In this document: positions 59,801 to 64,000 of the stretch, in pieces | How the letters are laid out: each line of letters starts with the position of its first letter | Numbering within the stretch: position 1 is the first letter of the stretch | NCBI GenBank assembly: GCA_028622995.1 | Contig: JAJQJQ010000026.1 | Location: 1,674,001-1,738,000, forward strand | DNA from: Panagrolaimus kolymaensis | Lineage: Eukaryota > Nematoda > Chromadorea > Rhabditida > Panagrolaimidae | Length of the DNA stretch: 64,000 bases | Direction: 5' to 3' | Translations under genes and position numbers: made by a program | Notes under the pieces: model-generated | What the model was told of the DNA's origin: nothing | The model's input: the letters and a program-made list of their open reading frames with translations, nothing else | Database searches by the model: none

Positions 59801-60036
59801 ATAAAAATAAACCGAAGATTGAGCCAAAAGTGTAAAAATACACTGTGTAATTATTTTATTATTACCTTTTTTGTGTAATTAAAAAACTGTCAAATAAATA
59901 AAAATCTAATACACTCACGTTTAGTCGAAATTGGTGTATGTACAATTTCAGGTGGCGCCAAACCATTATTAATTACTTTCACAGAAGAAATTAGTTTAAA
60001 ACACAATAAAAAATAGACCCATCTTAAATTTACCAT
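56867..60036 (-). CDS. Cuticlin-like protein with two vWA domains and a ZP domain (CUT-6 type)
   Basis: About nine exons. MVNLRWVYFLLCFKLISSVK is a signal peptide. vWA-1: PLDLVFILDSSGSLRNKF with an intact DxSxS metal site, TRVMLVQFSG, KIVYLLSDGRTHDYPKD, DIWAYGTGDYVAMPEL. vWA-2: PLDLFLIIDSSESIDKVF, VRLTLITYSG, KLAIIITDGRSARPPNEI, GVHIIAVSMSYPPNVDEREL. The ZP domain follows: DVVCGPNSVTFTVRTQKPMN, DDARCVHV, LSITFNEGACGLAKTP, YNITVILQFHPLIVTRADQG, DVQCFYRQ, NYQYLVHDCFVRSD, FKFPGDDNVVFQCKVSLCDM. It ends with PKRSKRG, a furin-type site as in cuticlins, then 40 residues with no membrane helix. C. elegans CUT-6 combines vWA and ZP in dauer/L1 body-shape cuticle; two vWA domains here differ from that. 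Secreted, probably polymerising in cuticle or matrix. Confidence 0.88.
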
Positions 60037-60982
60037 AACTCAAAGTTGATGGAAGCTGAAATAATAATATGAATGGAGAAAGTTTAGATCACGAGGAAAA
60101 AATAATTAACACGCTTAAAAATATATGGGTAATCTCGAAGCAAAGCAAAAAAAATAAAAATTAGCCCATTAAAAAAAATTACCATAAAAAGTCGATTGCT
60201 TTTTTTTGGTTTCTTCAAAAAGTGAAAAAAAAGAAATTAGTGTGACTTCAAATTTTTTTTAGTTATGAATAAAAAAAATATGATAACAATCTATAAAGCT
60301 TTTATTTTTAAATCATTTTAAACTTTATTTTAACCAATAAACTCCCCTCAGGGCCACACGACATCGAGGCTCCTGTTTTTTTTTTGTTGGTGGAACAAGA
60401 TTTATGTGATTATAAAGAAAAAAATGAAGAAGAAAAAATAGACCGCCGTTGTTTAAAAAAAAGGCACCTTTTTGAAGCATCAAACTTATTAAATATATTT
60501 GGCCCTCCCAATTTTTTTTTGTGTGATGTTGTTGTTTTTAAAATAAGGTGAACGCTAATAACAATGATGAAAATGAAAGTCACAGCAGTAACATGGTTAA
60601 TTTTTTTAACCCATGCTTTATCGGTTATTGTTCTGGCAAAAAAAAGAAAAAGAAAACGAAGAACACAAAGAAAAAAAGTTTAAACAAGAAAAATTAGAGC
60701 CATAAAAATTATTTATGATCAAAAAGAAAAAAACACAGCCATTGTTTGTTTTTTTAATATTAATAAAAGTTAAAGAAAAAACACATTAATCAACAAATTA
60801 AAAATATGGGATATTTTATGGTTAAAAATATAACATTAAAATAAGGAAGAAAATGTATCACGGATATTTAAAATTCTTAGTTTTTTAAGTAAATAAAAAT
60901 TATGATGGAGAACGTTTGATGAACTTCTGCTTTATTATGCTGCGTTTAATTTTTTTTATCTTTATTTGCCCCAATTAATTGC
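60037..60982. other. Upstream region of the vWA/ZP gene
   Basis: AT-rich, no gene supported. Contains the promoter of the vWA/ZP gene and the 5' flank of the tRNA. Confidence 0.5.
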
Positions 60983-61054
60983 GGTCCTATAGTGTAGAGG
61001 TTAACACCCTGGACTCTGAATCCAGTAACCCCGGTTCGAATCCGGGTAGGACCT
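60983..61054 (+). tRNA. tRNA-Gln (anticodon CTG)
   Basis: A 72-nt cloverleaf: acceptor GGTCCTA pairs with TAGGACC, anticodon stem CTGGA/TCCAG encloses loop CTCTGAA with anticodon CTG at 61016-61018, T stem CCCGG/CCGGG holds TTCGAAT. Box B GGTTCGAATCC is intact. No intron. A T-rich tract with TTTTT at about 61062 serves as Pol III terminator. The sequence is close to the standard nematode tRNA-Gln. Confidence 0.97.
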
Positions 61055-62111
61055 TATTTATTTTTAAGTTTTTGATAATTAAACTACAGTATATTTATGG
61101 GAACTTTAAAAAGAAAAGAAATTTTTACTTTTCTAGAAGTAAAATTTTGTAATTTTGGTTAATCTTTCTAATTAATTTGTAGCAAAAAAAGGTTCTTCAT
61201 GAATATTTAATTTTTGGAAAATTATTATTTGAAACAAAAATATAAGTTAAAATCACAAAACTTTGCCACATAAAATACATATGTACATAAACATAAATCC
61301 TAAGGAAAAAAAGAAGATGGACAGGACTAGACCTTTTTTGATTTATTATTTTTTTAGAAAAATGCAAATTGAATGTGTTTTTTTCTATTGCATAATTACG
61401 GAAACGCGATCGTGCAATGTCAGTGAATGAAACACGTCATAGTTTTAAGGAGAAGCAGCATCACAAAAAAACTGGATCCGTTAGTTTTTAAAAAGGCTAT
61501 AATCATAAAATTCCAGAAATGAAGAATATTCGTTAGAAAAAAGTCATTCACTCAAAACAATATTTTTAACTTGAAAAATGCTATAATTTTTTGTTATTCA
61601 ATCTTCTTTTTTGTTTATCATAAACAAAAGTTCAGACATGTGAAGAAGAAAATAAAGGCAAAGAACAAAAAATTGTATTACAGCAAAACACGCTGGAATA
61701 TGTAAGTACTACTACGATCAAAGAAGAAAACAGGAAGAAATAAAATTTAGACATTACAATGTAAAACTTTCATGACTTTCTTTAAACCATTTTAATGTAA
61801 TACAGAGTTTCAATTAAAAAAATATGTTAAAAGAAAAACTTCGAAAATAAAAACATATTTGGCTATCATCGCGGAAAGCAAAGTAAAGAGGCAATGAAAA
61901 AAGAAGGATGAATAATAAAATCGAGTGAAATCATCATTGAAAAATGTATGTAACAACGCAAATAAATTCTACGCATTTCAATCCGATTTTTCTTTCAGAT
62001 TTTAAAAGCAGATAATTAAGCCTAAAAAAGCGCAACCGATAGTTTAATCACCATTATTATTAGAAATAATTATTCATAAACCCTCAACAAGCATTCACTG
62101 GAAAATTGCAA

Positions 62112-62410
62112 GTTTTAAAGTAACTTTGGATGAGAGGCATTATCTGTAACCCAAGCTATGAAACATTGAAGTAGGATGACTCGAATATTATTTGGTTAAC
62201 CTCGTTGAGTCCAAGTTTATTTAAATATTCCATTTGATTTAAATTTCTGCAAACTTTTAATTGTAAGTAATCGCTGGAAGAAAGAGTTACTTTTGAGTCA
62301 AATGAATTATTATAGAAACATCGTTGCGGTAGTTGCTTCAATAATTCGAAACCCTTTTTTATAAATCGAAAACTGTAAACATTTTTAAAATGGTAAGTAA
62401 AAAAAGGCAA
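62112..62410 (-). pseudogene. Possible coding relic, unknown family
   Basis: A minus-strand frame reads YSFRFIKKGFELLKQLPQRC, FDSKVTLSSSDYLQLKVCRN and LNQMEYLNKLGLNEVNQIIF, then stops; a neighbouring frame carries on for a short stretch with AWVTDNASHPKLL. The Leu-patterned mix is like the C-terminal repeats of nematode F-box-type proteins. One frame break and no clear exon borders suggest a decayed fragment. Confidence 0.25.
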
Positions 62411-62730
62411 ATAGCAATAATCACATTCTTTTTTGAATGTGCAGCATTCCTTTTGGAATTACATGAAAAATGTTACAACAAATGCTTTTATTTGAAGAAG
62501 GCGCAGCTGCACAGTAAATTTCGCTCGCGCTAAGAATCATATTTTTCGTTGATCACAAATTTTTATTGAAAGAAAAAAGTTTACTTCATTCTTTAGCGAT
62601 TTCAAAGCCTTTTTCGTTGACGTTTATTATTTTTTCGATATCGCTGGATTGTATGGTTGATGATTGCTGAATGGAATATTAGATAAGTTTATTTATGTTA
62701 GTTTTCTTTGTGTTTTCTTTCCATTTTTAG

Positions 62731-63017
62731 ATAATGGTTTTCAACTCGGCAAATGGAACTTGAAGCTGCAAAAAATTCTTCAACATCAAAATCTCAATCA
62801 AATGGTTCAAAAGAAGGTCTCAACGACATGATGAATCTTGATGAATGCTACAAAGGATGACTTGAAAAGGTGAAAATTATTCATTGAATATCAGATAAGT
62901 TTCATTTTTGTTAACTTTTGATTCTTTGTGGTTAATTTTCAGGTTATCCGTATGGTTCCAAAGATGTTCATGATGAAGAAAGTGAAGATACAATAGGAAA
63001 TGAATTTTGTGAATAAT
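62731..63017 (+). pseudogene. Possible two-exon coding relic, unknown family
   Basis: Exon-like block 62731-62870 between a TTTTTAG acceptor and a GTGAAA donor reads WFSTRQMELEAAKNSSTSKS and EGLNDMMNLDECYKG, then hits a stop. A second block from a TTTCAG acceptor at about 62941 reads GYPYGSKDVHDEESEDTIGN plus EFCE and a stop. Good splice signals and acidic, Ser/Lys-rich composition argue for former coding sequence, but frames do not join and a stop precedes WFST. Not assigned. Confidence 0.25.
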
Positions 63018-63583
63018 GTTTGTATGAATGTATTTGCTGTTTAATAAATGTAAATGAAGGATGTAATGTTTTAAACACTTTGCTAACGTCAACTTTTTGT
63101 TGCATTTTGAAGAAGAACCTCAACAGCAAAAATTACTATGAGTTTTGTACCAAATATGCATCTGATATATTATCTTCTTTTTTTTGTTGAGATATTGGGT
63201 CTTTGGGTTTGCTATTTTAGCAACTATTTGTCTTATGGAATGGCTATTGTCTGTCTTTATTAACAATTTACTTATAATAGTTGAAAAAAATTGAACATTT
63301 GGCCGCTTAAAGTTCACTCAAAATGAAACTATTATTGCCTTATTGCCTACAATGTTGATTAGTATATTTTCTTTACAACCATTGGAAATGATCAATGCAA
63401 CCAGTAATGAAGCCCTCAACTTAAACCAATAAACATTCTTATAACGAGGATCTGATCTTGTTGTCGTGGGTGATGTAAAAAAAAAGCGCAAAAAAAGACA
63501 CAAAATTTTTTAAAAATATTATTTATTATTACTAAAAATGAAACAAACATAAGAAAAGAAAAAGGATATTTAAAACAACTTAC

Positions 63584-64000
63584 ATTAACACTGCCGTCAG
63601 CATCACCATCACCAGCTCCTCCACCCGGTTGGGTGTCATCGGAGTACCCGGTGGCGGCGATCCCAAAACAAGGGGAGTGGGCGCCGTCGCCACCGGGGCC
63701 GAAATAACTTCGACCGCCACCACCACCACCAGGAGAAGACATAGGAGGAGCAGAAGGAGCAGCAAAACCAGGATTTCCTAAAGCAGTCATTGTTGAAGAT
63801 CCAGCCATTGGGGCATTGCCAAATGCAGTCATAGTTGATGTGCCACCATCTAAAAATGTAAGAAATTAGAAATGAGTCAGATATAAAAAACAAGAATGTG
63901 CTTACCAGGCATTGGAGCACCAACAGCTGTCATAGTAGAACGTCCAGAAGCACTACCAATAGCTGTCATCGTTGAAGTTCCGTCCATGGGTTGACCAACT
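63584..64000 (-). CDS. Gly/Ala/Ser-rich protein with repeated STMTA-x-G motif (partial)
   Basis: Two internal exons, 63906-64000 (running off the window) and 63584-63849, phases matching. The motif [GS]xSTMTA[IVFL]G occurs four times: GTSTMTAIGSASG, GRSTMTAVGAPMP, GTSTMTAFGNAPM, GSSTMTALGNPGF. It is followed by AAPSAPPMSSPGGGGGGRSY, FGPGGDGAHSPCFGIAATGY and an Asp/Gly-rich end before a GTAAGT donor. The second half uses C/G-rich codons unlike its neighbours. The repeat spacing of about 15 residues recalls short structural repeats of muscle or actin-binding proteins, but no family is recognised. The 3' exons were not found with confidence in 63100-63580. Confidence 0.6.

Larger units (their letters stand above)
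61055..63583. other. Gene-poor region with possible relics
   Basis: AT-rich. Two weak items are listed separately (62112-62410 minus, 62731-63017 plus). Otherwise nothing recognisable, including 61100-62100. Confidence 0.45.

Noticed and set aside
62731..62790. WFSTRQMELEAAKN as the end of a homeodomain
   Set aside because: Only the 'WF' resembles recognition helix 3; the preceding sequence has an in-frame stop and no home for the rest of a homeodomain.
1..64000. CRISPR arrays, bacterial promoters or operon signals
   Set aside because: Gene structure with introns and nematode families shows a eukaryotic nuclear sequence; the only tandem arrays are the 44-bp minisatellite and the foldback arms, which lack CRISPR repeat-spacer layout.

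Overview
The window looks like nuclear DNA of a nematode. It is AT-rich with long A and T runs, genes carry many short introns (about 40-60 bases) ending in TTTNAG-type acceptors, and several genes have an acceptor a few bases before the start codon, as expected of spliced-leader trans-splicing. Gene content agrees: a CUT-6-like vWA/ZP cuticlin, nematode F-box-type proteins and nematode versions of widely conserved animal genes. The F-box-type families hint at a clade IV (Tylenchina or Panagrolaimidae-like) species, but that is only an inference. Exon structures below were read by eye from splice signals, frame and phase.

Layout. 1-681: 5' part of a copine gene (minus). 2475-2793: frame-broken vWA relic. 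3258-4156: F-box-type gene with one frameshift (minus). 5322-6486: T-box factor (minus). 7174-8142: weak five-exon candidate for a small secreted protein with an IL-17-like C terminus (minus). 9404-10246: CDV3 (plus). 10646-11625: foldback-type repeat. 11644-12135: GGACT/AIG2-like cyclotransferase (minus). 12530-13021: mitoribosomal S10 (minus). 13581-16728: ALIX (minus). 17600-17815: 44-bp minisatellite. 18386-19274: CCDC134 (plus). 19742-20722: single-pass membrane protein (plus). 21036-32442: rabphilin with three candidate first exons (minus). 34433-34677: hAT-type MITE with 8-bp target duplication. 36248-39735: IR25a-type ionotropic receptor (minus). 40365-41011: four-helix membrane protein (minus). 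41933-44142: HAT-repeat protein joined to an F-box-family-like C-terminal region (plus). 44626-46991: MOCS1, MoaA plus MoaC (plus). 49039-51433: PTB-domain adaptor (plus). 54035-54605: small secreted protein (plus). 54926-55750: glycine-rich secreted protein (minus). 56867-60036: two vWA domains plus ZP domain (minus). 60983-61054: tRNA-Gln(CTG). 63584-64000: part of a gene with STMTA-G repeats (minus).

How they fit. There is no single pathway. Membrane traffic and exocytosis (copine, ALIX, rabphilin), chemosensation (IR25a), cuticle (vWA/ZP cuticlin, perhaps the Gly-rich protein), molybdenum cofactor synthesis (MOCS1) and mitochondrial translation (S10) sit side by side, as usual in animal chromosomes. 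The most interesting points are: a conserved stop-by-intron-retention design in MOCS1 that would give MOCS1A its Gly-Gly tail; two non-coding mobile elements with clear ends or arms; the HAT/F-box-like fusion; phase-matched alternative first exons of rabphilin; and the possible IL-17-like gene. Frame breaks occur only in fast-evolving families (vWA, F-box-type), while conserved genes read cleanly, which points to real decay more than to assembly error.
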